64,000 nucleotides of DNA. It comes from Ectocarpus siliculosus. Lineage: Eukaryota > Sar > Phaeophyceae > Ectocarpales > Ectocarpaceae. How positions within the stretch are numbered: the first letter of the stretch is position 1; each line of letters starts with the position of its first letter. A program made the position numbers and the translations under genes. The notes below the pieces were generated by a model. The model worked only from the letters and a program-made list of their open reading frames with translations. It was not told where the DNA came from and ran no database searches. Positions 33,833-43,752 of this stretch are shown here, piece by piece. Location of the stretch: contig FN648705.1 in assembly GCA_000310025.1 (NCBI GenBank), positions 1-64,000 of the forward strand. Direction: 5' to 3'.

Positions 33833-34322
33833 CTACTGCCCATCTTCGTTCGGTGTCACCTCAACCGAGAATTGGGTGCCTTCCGCCCTGGTCGGGATCA
33901 AAGTAGACGGAGCCATCATCACCGTCGGCCACGAGCCACCATCTCGAAAAACGGTCGACGTTAGGAACTGCCTGGCGGAGTGTACGAAGGCTGACGTGCT
34001 CCCGCTTGTGAGTTTTTCGTTGTGGCAGACCACCGAATCTGACGGGTTGAGGAGGCTAGCGTTGGTGACAAAAAGCAGCATGATAATCGTCGCGGCTTCG
34101 ACATAGAACAGACATTGCGGCAAACAGAAGGTTTCTGGTTCCGGACAATTTCGATGGAATTGGCACCACTCCAAAGGATATATGGCAAGCTCTCCGGACC
34201 CGTATCGCGATGGTTTCTACCTTACATATTGAGCAACTTTGGCAACGTGAATGGCGCTCGGCTTGGGGGTTGTTTTGCACGGCAGAGGTCCCGGGTACCA
34301 TCAATGAATAGTCGCCTTTCAC
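33833..34322 (-). pseudogene. Filamin-like (Ig fold) exons, partly broken
   Basis: The exon after CTGTAG (34328) reads VKGDYSLMVPGTSAV in one frame, while PPSRAPFTLPKLLN, which resembles the G-SPF-l-v end of a filamin repeat, lies in the next frame, suggesting a frameshift. A later exon encodes TLIPTRAEGTQFSVEVTPNEDG, typical of the first half of a filamin/ABP280 repeat, before a possible donor GTAGCC. These would sit between the GDS-like exon and the 3' exons, either as a second filamin copy of the same gene or as part of an adjacent duplicate. Confidence 0.4.
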
Positions 34323-34936
34323 CTACAGTACGTGTACACGGAAGAACAATACGGGAACAACAGAATTGTAGCCCATTGGTCTTAAGTCTGAACGACCACG
34401 GACGGTCAAGAATAGCGCACTCAATTTGTCCGACATTCTTCTTCATATTGAACGGCTCCTGTCAACTCACACCTGCAGAAGCTGAGAATTTGAATAGACT
34501 ACGTCAACGGTCGACCGACAAACATGCTAGAGCATTTCAACCGCAATGCACCCATCCAAACCATCCAATACAGCTACCAGCCTATGAGGCTACCCTTACC
34601 GGTACTGGCGGTGACTGAAAACAGCCGCATGTCCTGGATAGAGAGAGTGGAGGCAAAACCAGACGTTACGAAGGCGTGTGCGTTCAAAGGTTGCACGACA
34701 GGCCGCACAGAGGGGCGACAGTGGAACCAATTCCACTGCTTCATCCTCCACGTAAAGAGAGAGAACACATGTTATAGCTTCGAAAGTACTCGTGCCCTCA
34801 CTTGCTGAGAGTGTACTGCAGGCTTGGAAGCAGGGTTGGTACCGATGAATATTCACGTTGATTACGCAGATTGTTCATCTTGCCACGAGATAGCGAGCGT
34901 CGAGCGTCGGTGTTAGACCCTTCTTTATGGAAACAG

Positions 34937-35925
34937 AATCTTGCAATTATATCTTGGCATTTTGACCCAAGATTTGCTCACAATATATCTCCACCAAGAT
35001 TTGCAGTATCGCGATTTATGGGGAGAATATGTTGAACGTTGAAAAAGCGGCGAGTTGTTCCTCTCTTCTGCTTGAAGTTGATAAAGGGCCACTTGGTCCA
35101 CAGAAAATGCCAAGGTGTAGAGAAAAGTGACCATGACGCAGTTGTAGGAGGAGCGTCCCTCCCCCAGCTGTATTGCTTCAACACTTTGGGTGGATACTAG
35201 CGATGGGCGCCTACCTGGGGTGCAAAATAGAAGCCGTTGCCCAAGAACTCATATCAAGCGGAGAAACAAAATTGTTCCATTGCTGTCCAACTGACAAGAA
35301 AGTGCATCAACCCGAAGCCGATTACACCCGTGCACGTATCTCACTATGTAGCAGGCGTACCGAGGTCAAACCTCCGGCGCTGTCATCTGCACTCATGGAT
35401 CTGGTTCGGGTGCAAACGGGTTGGGTGTGGGGTGATTCGATGAAGCGATAGAAGCGTCGCACACGACAGAGCTGTGTTGGCAAACATCCCTCCTCCTCTA
35501 TTTTTCTACTAACGGTCCCTCGACTGACTGGTGATGACGCACGTGGAACGAGCCACGGCAAATATGCATTTCTTCGCGCGCCTTGGTCGTTTTCGATCGC
35601 TGTCGGCGCCCGTGGCGCCGACACAGTGACGCCAGGGTGCGCTTGCGACCCTTGCGAGTGTGCCACGTGCAGATTTCATGGCGTTATGGGCGATTAGGTT
35701 GACTGACCTTCGGTGATCGCGCCGCACCCAGGCAAGATTTGTTTCGCCTCGTCAACATTTGTCGGAAGGCTCGTTTCGACAGATCTTGAGTCAAGATTTG
35801 TTCAAAAGGGCAGATTTCGGGCCCCGAGAAATCTTGGCCAAGATATATCGGAAGATTTCGCTCCCATAAATCGTGAAACTGGCAGATCTTGGCCAAGATC
35901 AAGATTTATCGACAAGATTTTGTTC
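34937..35925. repeat. Clusters of CAAGATTT / AATCTTGG words
   Basis: In 34950-35010 and especially 35728-35925 the word (C)AAGATTT and its complement recur about every 20-40 bp, including CTTGGCCAAGAT twice (35834 and 35890) and GATCTTG…CAAGATTTG. The pattern is a degenerate palindromic minisatellite or a cluster of binding sites rather than coding sequence. Confidence 0.55.
35202..35451 (+). CDS. Candidate plus-strand terminal exon, function unknown
   Basis: ATG at 35202 (or an acceptor at TACTAG just before it) opens a frame to the TAG at 35449-35451: MGAYLGCKIEAVAQELI, TKLFHCCPTDKKVHQPEAD, then SALMDLVRVQTGWVWGDSMKR. The last 60 bp of the exon and its 3' flank recur at 2041-2110, where TGG has become TGA. 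This indicates an old paralogous copy. It lies inside the minus-strand NXPE-like locus. Confidence 0.35.
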
Positions 35926-36110
35926 CCCACTTCACCATTTCGAAAATGCTTTCAACCAAGCTCTCACTCACGCCTCGCTTGGAACCGAGCGATGTGTCTT
36001 CACCAAGGGAAAATTTAGTCAAACAGGATAGATATCGTAACAACGTGTCTTCTGGGATCGCCAGCACGGCAAACCACAACGTGGCTCAACGGACATTATT
36101 CAACAAACGC

Positions 36111-36717
36111 TTACCTGATACGTTAGGCGAAGGTTTCCAACCTGGACGTCGGCGTACCCCCAGCATTTCCGAAGTACGCTTGAGATGATATCGTTCTTTT
36201 GTCCTGCCGCTAAGACCATGTCTATCAGGGTCAGAAACACGCCTCTTTGGACCGATCCACCCAACACCAGAAGCCACGTCGGCTCCTTGTCCAGGCTGGC
36301 CAGGAGCATGAGATCCTCATAAGAAAATGTGTCGAGAACACACGATATGGGTTGAAACACCCACCCGTTTCTCAAAACTCCATGTGCCGCACTGGCCACG
36401 TTCGAGGAAAGCCATGTACCGGGCCTCCAAAATGTATCCGCGATATCGTTGTTGGCATCTTCATGGGAGCCACAAACCGGAAGGCATGTGACATCCAGCG
36501 TCGGAGCATCGCCTGCGATCGTGAGAGAGAAAGGGCTGCCCAAGATCGGAATACCCTCACCCTTTCGGGAAAGCTCGACTTCATCGATGTACACCCAGTA
36601 GGTCCCGGGGAAATCGCTCTTGTACGTGGCGGTCAGAGTGCCGTTCTTGCTGCCGTCGTCAACTACCTCCGCGATCAAGATCTGCGGTGTGGTGCGATAC
36701 AATGTTCGTGTGTGCAC
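36111..36717 (-). CDS. Filamin repeat plus PC-esterase (GDS-like) exon, NXPE-like
   Basis: The frame reads ILIAEVVDDGSKNGTLTATY, FPGTYWVYIDEVELS and IPILGSPFSLTIAG, a filamin/ABP280 repeat (GtY-v-v…i-gSPF-l-i). Next come a Cys/Trp linker (CLPVCG, FWRPGTW) and the esterase start FSYEDLM, LLVLGGSVQRGVFLTLIDM and KCWGYADVQVGNLRLTYQ. NXPE and PC-esterase proteins have a GDS-R block here; in this copy it is GGS, so the position of the usual motif Asp is Gly and activity is doubtful. The exon ends CAG before GTAAGC, an excellent donor. The start is not settled: the ATG at 36717 may be internal to an exon. Likely secreted, given the signal-peptide exon upstream. Confidence 0.65.
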
Positions 36718-37591
36718 ACATGTACTAACGGGAGTTGTACTCCAAACGAATAGAAACTTCGTCAGTCGACGGAGGCATCTTCTTCATCGCTCCACACCAG
36801 CGCTCGCGGCATTTCTGCCTGGTAGGAGCTCCACTCTGTTGTCATACGGAGGGTTTCATCTCCCTGAGACCCACTACCCACCCCTTCGGCGTTGCTTGCC
36901 TTCGATGCTCAGTGGAGGATCCAATAAAAGAAATACACGAGGCTCACTTGTCATAAATATGGGCGCAACCGACAGATACTCCGCCGCCGTCTTTGTGAGG
37001 TACCAGCAGCAAAAGTAAGGTGTGAGTTCCTCGCAGAAAATGGCGTATAGCATGGCAGTTGTTCATTCTGTCCTTTTCACCACCGTTCCCAGGACCGTAA
37101 AATCGCGGCCGTGTATATACATTTTCGCCATAGAACGTTTCATGGCAAAGTGGTGCGATGCCTCCAGATCCTGTGCGGAAATCGAATTGAACCATGTGGT
37201 TTCGAATATTTGCAGACATCGTTGTACGATAACTCTGGAATGTGAGGTACTGAGAAAATCCGTGTGGTTTCCGACGATGCCATGTACAGCGGAACTATAG
37301 TGCCAGCACCGGCACTGTTGCGGAGGGAAAACTTGCCCCGGCATCGTTTGCACACAACTACCCTGGGTTGTGAGTCATCGCACCCGTGCGATGACTCCGC
37401 ACTAAGTTAGGAAACCTATAACATCAAGGTGGCCATAAATACTCATTGGCGCCACAAATGTCTCCGAACATGTTGATTCCTCCACATGACGAACATCAAC
37501 CTTCAACCTCTCTTGCATCATGGTATACACTGGGACAATCAAAATGGAAGCAGTGTCGTTCGGGCTCCCGTGGGTTTCAAGTATCGTGGAC
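36718..37591. other. Probable intron or exon remnants of the NXPE-like locus
   Basis: Minus-strand frames of 70-90 codons overlap, but no clear exon was fixed. Confidence 0.3.
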
Positions 37592-37680
37592 CTTTCTTGG
37601 CGACCAGATGGTCTGTAAATATGCCGATTTGCACTGCTGAGACTTCGGCCTGTCGTTTATATTCTTCAGCCGCCTTCGCC
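37592..37680 (-). CDS. Candidate NXPE-locus exon, helical
   Basis: The minus frame encodes KAAEEYKRQAEVSAVQIG and FTDHLVAKK before the donor-like AAGAAAG|GTCCAC. It resembles in type the exon at 31746-31639 (KAKLYAKAAASTDEI), hinting at duplicated 3' exons. The acceptor was not fixed. Confidence 0.3.
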
Positions 37681-37808
37681 ATCGGGGGTGGGAAGATTGG
37701 TGAATGGTTCTTTCGTCATACCGTAGGACCGCACGCATGCGTGGGTTGTAGGTAAAGACGACGCTCGACGTGTGGACCTGCCCCGTGTTCCCATTATGCC
37801 TGTCCCAC

Positions 37809-37898
37809 CTGATCCTTGTTCGCGATCCACACGTAGATGAATCTTGTGCTGCTGTTTGGTTCCCAATTAGGCAACGAGCGGAGTGTATCTCCCACCAA
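37809..37898 (-). CDS. Candidate NXPE-locus exon
   Basis: A 90-bp exon between CACGATTCAG and a GTGGGA donor, one open frame: LVGDTLRSLPNWEP and STRFIYVWIANKDQ. It reads as a beta-rich extracellular segment. The phase to its neighbours is not established. Confidence 0.35.
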
Positions 37899-38406
37899 CT
37901 GAATCGTGAAAGATGCCGGTCTTCCCACCGTCGCCTTGTGTAGTCCATCACCAGAGGCCGTGTGGAGGGCCCTTTCGTGGGATCTGTAGCGATGAGCCTA
38001 GCCAACAAGCGGTCCGGTAGGCGGCACTTTGTGCGGTAAAGTCGATGTCCGATTTCATACCTACTGAACTACGTGTCCAGATTTTATTGAGTGCCCCTTT
38101 TCGCTGTGTACGAAAAAGAAACCGATACCTGAGTGCGGTGTGCTGGAGGATCGAGCTGAAAAATGCGGAAAGTATTCCGCGACAGCGACCGGCCTCGTCA
38201 AGAATCTTTGGGCTATGAGCTCGATCAAGGAACGGAGTGCGCGAATGGCTCTAGTTCGTGGGTTAAAATCTCCTCGGAGTGCAAAAACGAGCAACTGCTT
38301 GACTCATAATTGCTACCCGAATTATCTTGATCCAAGTTGAAGACAATCAACGAAGGAGCCGAGGTTACGTGTCTTCAGTCTGATCCGGCCAGTGCGTCAA
38401 AGGTAC

Positions 38407-38528
38407 CCGGCACAAACGAACACACCGACGCCCTGAGCACATGGGACAGGAACATAGAAACATGCCACCCAACAGTTTCCCTTTTCACAAAACTCGGTAT
38501 TTTCATTGGCCAGCAGGTGAGGTGGTTT
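38407..38528 (-). CDS. Candidate NXPE-locus exon, Cys-rich
   Basis: After the acceptor TTCTCATCAG the phase-0 frame (in phase with the signal-peptide exon) encodes KPPHLLANENTEFCEKG, CWVACFYVPVPCAQG and FVCAG before GTACCT. Cysteine-rich, consistent with an extracellular protein. Confidence 0.35.
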
Positions 38529-38795
38529 CTGATGAGAACCGAAAATCCAATTCAATAATGTGCAATTTCTTATTCGGAAAAGAGGAAAAATTGTGTCTGC
38601 CAGACAATTCTTATAGTATAGTCGGGTTGTTTTTGGCGCTGCTAGCCATGGAATGTGGCCGTTGTATTTTTTCCACTTGCTACCCCGTATCACCTCATCA
38701 CCGGTCGGTTTGGGTTTTCGGGGATCTCCGTGCACTGGGTTAGCCCGTACCTGTGCGTTGCGCGCTGGTTGGACAAACGACATGCCGCTCACGGG

Positions 38796-38803
38796 TATAT
38801 ATA
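38796..38803 (+). promoter_or_regulatory. TATA box of the small plus-strand gene
   Basis: GGGTATATATACAGG lies 66-73 bp before the ATG at 38869. Confidence 0.45.
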
Positions 38804-38868
38804 CAGGTTTCTCTCCGTGTCACCGGTGGCGTTAGAAGAATCCTTCACCACTGACTGAACCAACAACA

Positions 38869-39084
38869 ATGACTCAGCCCCTCCGACAGAGCGCGGAAAA
38901 GAAGATTTTGTCCATCGGTGTTGTTGGGATGATACTGCGTCTCTTTGCGGGCGTGTACGTCAGCTGGCCAACGTTTTACTTCAGCGCACCTGGCCACAGC
39001 ACAGTGCTGTTAGGATTGATTGGAGCCCTTGCTGAGCTCGCTACGACCAGTACTTACTGCACAATCGATGGTTTGTCCGTGTAG
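38869..39084 (+). CDS. Small membrane protein candidate nested in the NXPE-like locus
   Basis: The ATG is in the context CCAACAACAATGACT. It encodes 71 residues: MTQPLRQSAEKKIL, then two hydrophobic stretches (SIGVVGMILRLFAGVYV and TVLLGLIGALAELA) and a stop. It has a TATA box at a plausible distance and lies antisense in an intron of the surrounding minus-strand gene. No family recognised; it could also be the first exon of a longer gene. Confidence 0.38.
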   Translation: MTQPLRQSAEKKILSIGVVGMILRLFAGVYVSWPTFYFSAPGHSTVLLGLIGALAELATTSTYCTIDGLSV

Positions 39085-39575
39085 TGTGCCTTTCCAAACC
39101 CAAAAAAAAACGTGCCGTCTGATAAATATTAATAATAATAGTTGTCATTCCCAAACGCATGTCCGCTTGGAAACGTGCAAGTCAAAAATGTGCAACCGGA
39201 AACATGCAATTTTTGAAGAAACAACGTTTTTGGTCCAGCATCAAAAAGTACACTCTTTTCCGACAAACAACAATCTATTTGAACCGGCTTTTTAGCGCCG
39301 CCCATGCTACTAAAATGTTCATGGCACACACACTACATGCGTCCAGTTGCTGATACCGTAGTGTAGACTGCAGGAACAGAAGTACAAAATAGATTACGGT
39401 TAACACTCGTGTATATGCAGCACTGGGCCCTTTATCGGGTGGATTGGGAATGACTGCCCGATAGAGGGAGCGAAAAACAGGGAATCGGTCGGGTATATAC
39501 CCACCACCAAGTAGAGGAACCCCGCCTGTACCGTTGCTCGTTCTGCAGGCAAAGGCCGAATGGAAGATGTCTCAC

Positions 39576-39722
39576 CTGCTCGTTGTCCGGTTTATCCTGA
39601 GAGCCACGGTCGACATTCACTGTAACGGCGGGCGGGGCAACTCGGGGATCGTCTTGGGCAGCCAACGCGCAAGCAGTCACGAACAGAAGTCCAGCATTAA
39701 ACCGGGCCTTCGTTACCCTCAT
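39576..39722 (-). CDS. Signal-peptide first exon, probably of the NXPE-like gene
   Basis: ATG at 39722 starts MRVTKARFNAGLLFVTACALAAQ, a good secretory signal with a likely cleavage after ALA. A short mature segment follows, ending N-E-Q at 39576 before GTGAGA. 49 codons, phase 0. It is the most upstream of the co-oriented exons between 31 and 40 kb and is taken as their first exon. Confidence 0.5.
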
Positions 39723-40639
39723 GGTCGTTTTCCTGGCAATTCACAAGCCGTTGTCCCGGCACGGTGGTGGCTCTGGAGTAGAGTGGAAAAAGTGGTACAG
39801 CTCGTCAGCGCTCACATTGGTTTAAACATGCCACGGACTGTAACTCATGAAGGCACTACAGTAGTCTAGGTGAAACAAGAAACGAGCTTTCTGAGCGCCC
39901 GCGGGAACGACGCGCTAGAGTAGCGTGCTGTGTGCGTGACCTATGCATAGCCGACGAAATTTTCAAGACGGAGACGAACAGCTGTCCACTACTGTGTCGG
40001 GAGCGAATATTGAACTGTTGCTCATTGCTCCGTCAAACACGCGTACACAGATACCTAGAAGAGGGAACGATCAAATCAGACTGCCTAGTGCCAGAAGCAC
40101 AGAGAAACGATGATGCCAGGAACTTATTGGAGAACATCGGGCCCTACTGCACCGGGGATGCCGTCGCCCTACCGATATACTTTCCACACACCCGCCTATC
40201 CCGGAACGTCCCCAAAGATTCGCATGGAGTGCTGGGCACCCCAAACAACGCCTCTATTCTAGGAAACGTTTCACGTAGTAACACCAAGTATACCGACCAA
40301 ACCAAAGCCTTCCGTCGTAGCATACCAATACAACCACATCCGAATTTGCAATAACCGTTGTTCTATGAAGCTGTAGATCGCCCAACAAAACGTTACTTCT
40401 AGGAATGCCCGGATTCTTCTGGTATCAAAGGTCTGTTACACACATGGAGAAACAATAATGTGTCTGCCAACGCTATGCGTGGAGGCTCCAGGATCCGAAA
40501 AAATCATGCAGAAGGCAAAATCAAACAACACGGCGAAGAACAATCTCCCACACTACTAACAGTTTTGCTAAATTGCCCATGGGACACCCATGGGTCGCCC
40601 ATGGGCGTAACCCAGTGGGCGGGGGGGGGGGCAGTACAT
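39723..40639. other. No gene recognised
   Basis: Upstream region of the signal-peptide exon on the minus strand, with no clear TATA box. A plus frame of 140 codons (39932-40354) is open but has no splice support or domain. Confidence 0.35.
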
Positions 40640-41116
40640 GCAACGGAGAAGCGGCGGTCAACGACATCGACGACGGCAGCGATGATGGCGGTTGGTGCGC
40701 AGGTGGGGTTAGTGACTGCTAGGATGACAGCGTCTGTGGCGAGAGGGGGGCGTCCACGCACCCCGTCCGATCCCGGCACCGTGTGTTCGGGGGTGCACGG
40801 CGCCAACGATCCCGGGGCGGACGACCTGGTCGATGGCTCCAGCAGCAGCAGCAGCAGCGGCAGCAGTAGGAACGACGAGGCAGAGGGGATGGATGTGGCC
40901 TGGTTTCGGGCACTGTTGCGCCCCTTCGACCCGGGGAAGCTGTGCCGGCTGAAGGCTGGGAGAGTGGGGCCGATGCTGGGGATGGACACCCCGTTCGACC
41001 GTGGAAAGATGTCGCGGGGGCACCGGCCGGGGCGCTCGTGTTCGCGACCGGGGCAGCGGAAGGAGAACCATGAAGGGCAGAAGGGAGTTCGGAGGATCGG
41101 GCGAATCCAACAATGA
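40640..41116 (+). mobile_element. Second Copia-spacer-like fragment
   Basis: The plus frame carries a Ser run, EAEGMDVAWFRALL, RPFDPGKLCRLKAG and MLGMDTPFDRGKMSRG. This parallels the Ser run, HEGLDEICSGAPTD, PFDPGR and YPFDRGR spacer repeats of the Copia remnant at 9.2-10.5 kb. No integrase or reverse transcriptase is adjacent. It starts after a G-run at 40621-40632 and is followed at 41460-41530 by two GCAGGGGGGCTGTTG words, as in the first copy. Confidence 0.5.
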
Positions 41117-42426
41117 AGGCAAGCAGCGCGACTTCTACTGGGGTCTTAAACTTGCCAAGGCACGCGATGTTTGTGTGCGTATTCTTCTCATTTTTCGGTA
41201 ATTGCTTTTGTGCAGGATGTTGTTCTTGTGTTTTGATCTTCGGATACAATGTCACTGCTGCGCGTTTCACCGTTGTTTGAATGTCTGCAAAACATTTTCC
41301 TGTCGTTGGCACATTTGCAGGTTAGGATGGGCTTTGGTTTTGTTCTTTAGAGATATCCACTCGCGTTTTACCTTGCCCGGGCACTAATTTCCACGGCCAA
41401 ATGGCAGGAAATTCCATGGTAGATTATTGTTTTTCTGGGAGGCAAATGGAATGTTGCGGCAGGGGGGCTGTTGTTTGCCAGGCAACATGTTTTTTTAGTT
41501 GCGTTTACATGAAATGTCCGAGCAGGGGGGCTGTTGGATGGATGAGTCGAGAGATGGAGGAATCGAAACTGCAGCAGTATTGATGAACGTTTTACTAGAC
41601 ACTTCTTTCAGAACACGTTTGGGATGACGTCATCGGTTTGTTTGCGGACTTTGCTTTTGTACGGGTATGTCTGTGTATAGGAGGAAGGATTTGGCATGTT
41701 TCGATAAGTCATGGTTGAAGCTTTTGTGCTTCCAAAGGTTATTTGAACTGGTCATTGTGTTGAACATGATTTCTATCTGAGGAATTTGTTCTGGGGCATT
41801 AGGGCAAGTTTTCTCGGAGTTACCCGTGCCCGTTCTGACGCAACTCCGATGTAATGTGCAACTCCGATGTAATGTTGATCTTTACTTGGTATTTTTCCAA
41901 GGGTAATGGTTTGCGTTTGACTGCTTGAGAAATCGATGGAACATTTTCTCAGGAGAGTGATTTGCTAATTGATATGGACCTTTTAGGTGATAGCAGTTTG
42001 ACATCATCAGAAGATTTCGTAAAACATGTTTTACTGGGAAATCGACAGATTTCGTAGATCATTGTTTTGTTGGGAGATTGTTTGAATTGGAATATGGTGG
42101 ATGGTAAGTACATTTTACCATCCGTGCGAAGGGATCTTTACTTCTAAATTCTGTCTCCTCATTGGTTGGAGATGCGCGTGCGCGCGCTCCCTCGGCGAAC
42201 CTCTTTTTGGTTCTATTCACAAAGCTCTCCTGGGGTGGGGAAACCCCGGCGCTGTAGCTACATTTCTCCGCACGCCGCGCACGAGGTGCGCGTGCTGTGA
42301 AGGACGGACAGGGCGGCCGTGCTACCTTATCGACACGTAGCCTCTAGAGGGAGGCATTGCATAGCGTGGCTTCCACCGTTGGCCACCACAGCAGCGGTCA
42401 GTCGTTGATGCAAGGAGGTGAGCGGC
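41117..42426. other. T-rich non-coding sequence
   Basis: T/G-rich, intron-like sequence with no gene recognised. CAACTCCGATGTAATGT is tandemly repeated at 41839-41875. A classic donor-like AAGGAGGTGAGC lies at 42413. This may be the upstream region or first intron of the following gene. Confidence 0.4.
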
Positions 42427-43175
42427 ATGCTGCCGAGCACGGGCTCAGCTGGCGGCGCGCATCATGATGGTGATCATGATGCAGGCGCGGATGACTGCGT
42501 GGATGGTGCGGCTGGTCGCCAGCACAAGCCGTTGTCGCACCCCTTGCCCGCAGCCCCATGCGCGAACACTGGAGAGAGTTCCAACTTCTTGCAGCAAAAC
42601 CCTCCTCGAGAACGGACAGCGACCTCTTCCGGTAGCGAGCCGTCGGGCAATTCCCATCTGTCGGTCAGCGGCGCGCCTGGCGGTGTAGCCACCGTCGCGA
42701 ACACATCTCCTTGCGACACTCCTGCGGCTATCGGAGAGGCTCGCAGAAGTGTGAGTGGACGTGAATCACCACCAGCGAAACGCCACGCGTCGCAAAGCCC
42801 ATCATCCCGGGGGAGTTTGGGACGAGATGCAAGAAATTCATGCGAGGGCTTCGGGGCCGGTGAACGTCGCGGCAGGGTGCTGCACTCGTTCCTTGCTACA
42901 GCTGTGCAGATGTCCCAAGCATCGGAGGCCTTGGGGACGCCAGGGGAGCTATCAGGTGATGGTTTCGAATTCGCGGAACCACATACGCCCCTTTCGTCTG
43001 CCATTGGGGTACATACGGGACCGGGATACTGCTCTACCGGTACGCACGGGCCGAGTGCACCACTACTACATTCGGAGGTAGAGGGAGTAGCGCAGCTAAA
43101 CTATCATCGCTCACGCCAACTTGGAGCAATGTTGCCACCATGGCAGCGCCTAGCCAACGAAGTGCGGTGGCGACC

Positions 43176-43214
<39 letters not shown>

Positions 43215-43752
43215 ACAGCAGCAACAGCTGTCAGCCGCCGGTTGCTTTGGAGGGGTATGGCCGCCGCCCCGGCCGCCGCCACGGCTTTTGATGGCGCAGC
43301 AGGGCGCAGCTGGCGGGGCGGTGTTACAGCCGCAGCGGGATAGACGGGTACGTCAGCCACTTCCGCCGCTGCCGTTGCCTGTGCAGCAGAGGACGGCAGG
43401 TGGCATCGTCGGTGACGCCCTGAACGGCCATGGTTTACATCTGGTTTTGCAGCATGGCGCACCGCATGGCTCAGGGACAGGCGGTCATGAGGAGGAAGAC
43501 GAGGGGGGGGGCGGGGAGGCAAAGGATGCCTCCAGCGGAAAGCCCGTCCCTGTCATCGTACCTGCTAATGCTACGTTGGCGAAGCGCAGCTGGTGCTGTT
43601 CGAAAAGCAAGACAGTTACTTCGATTTGTCGTGGGTGTCTCAAACGATGGCATTGCCACGTCGACCATGGGCTGATCGACCTTACCAAGGATCGCTTCAT
43701 TTGCTGCTTCTGCGATACGAAGACGAAGTCGGCATGTTTGTGTCACGCGTCT
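42427..43752 (+). CDS. Exon 1 of the KDZ-like gene: disordered, polyQ, Cys-rich finger
   Basis: The ATG at 42427 is the first in frame. An upstream ATG at 42408 followed by a donor-like GGAG|GTGAGC raises the option of an earlier first exon. 442 codons to TCT before GTGAGT. Residues about 250-270 are polyQ encoded by CAG/CAA, then Pro-rich and Gly/Glu-rich stretches, then the finger with at least nine Cys between residues 395 and 440. Confidence 0.6.

Larger units (their letters stand above)
34323..36110. other. Introns or intergenic sequence of the NXPE-like locus
   Basis: Contains one possible minus exon near 34610-34800 (frames with QWNWFHCRPSVRP or CAACRATFERTRL; not resolved), the plus-strand candidate at 35202-35451 and the CAAGATTT clusters. 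Confidence 0.35.

Noticed and set aside
40504-41312. Minus-strand frames with poly-Leu/Pro
   Set aside because: Antisense to the Ser-rich Copia spacer fragment; low complexity only.
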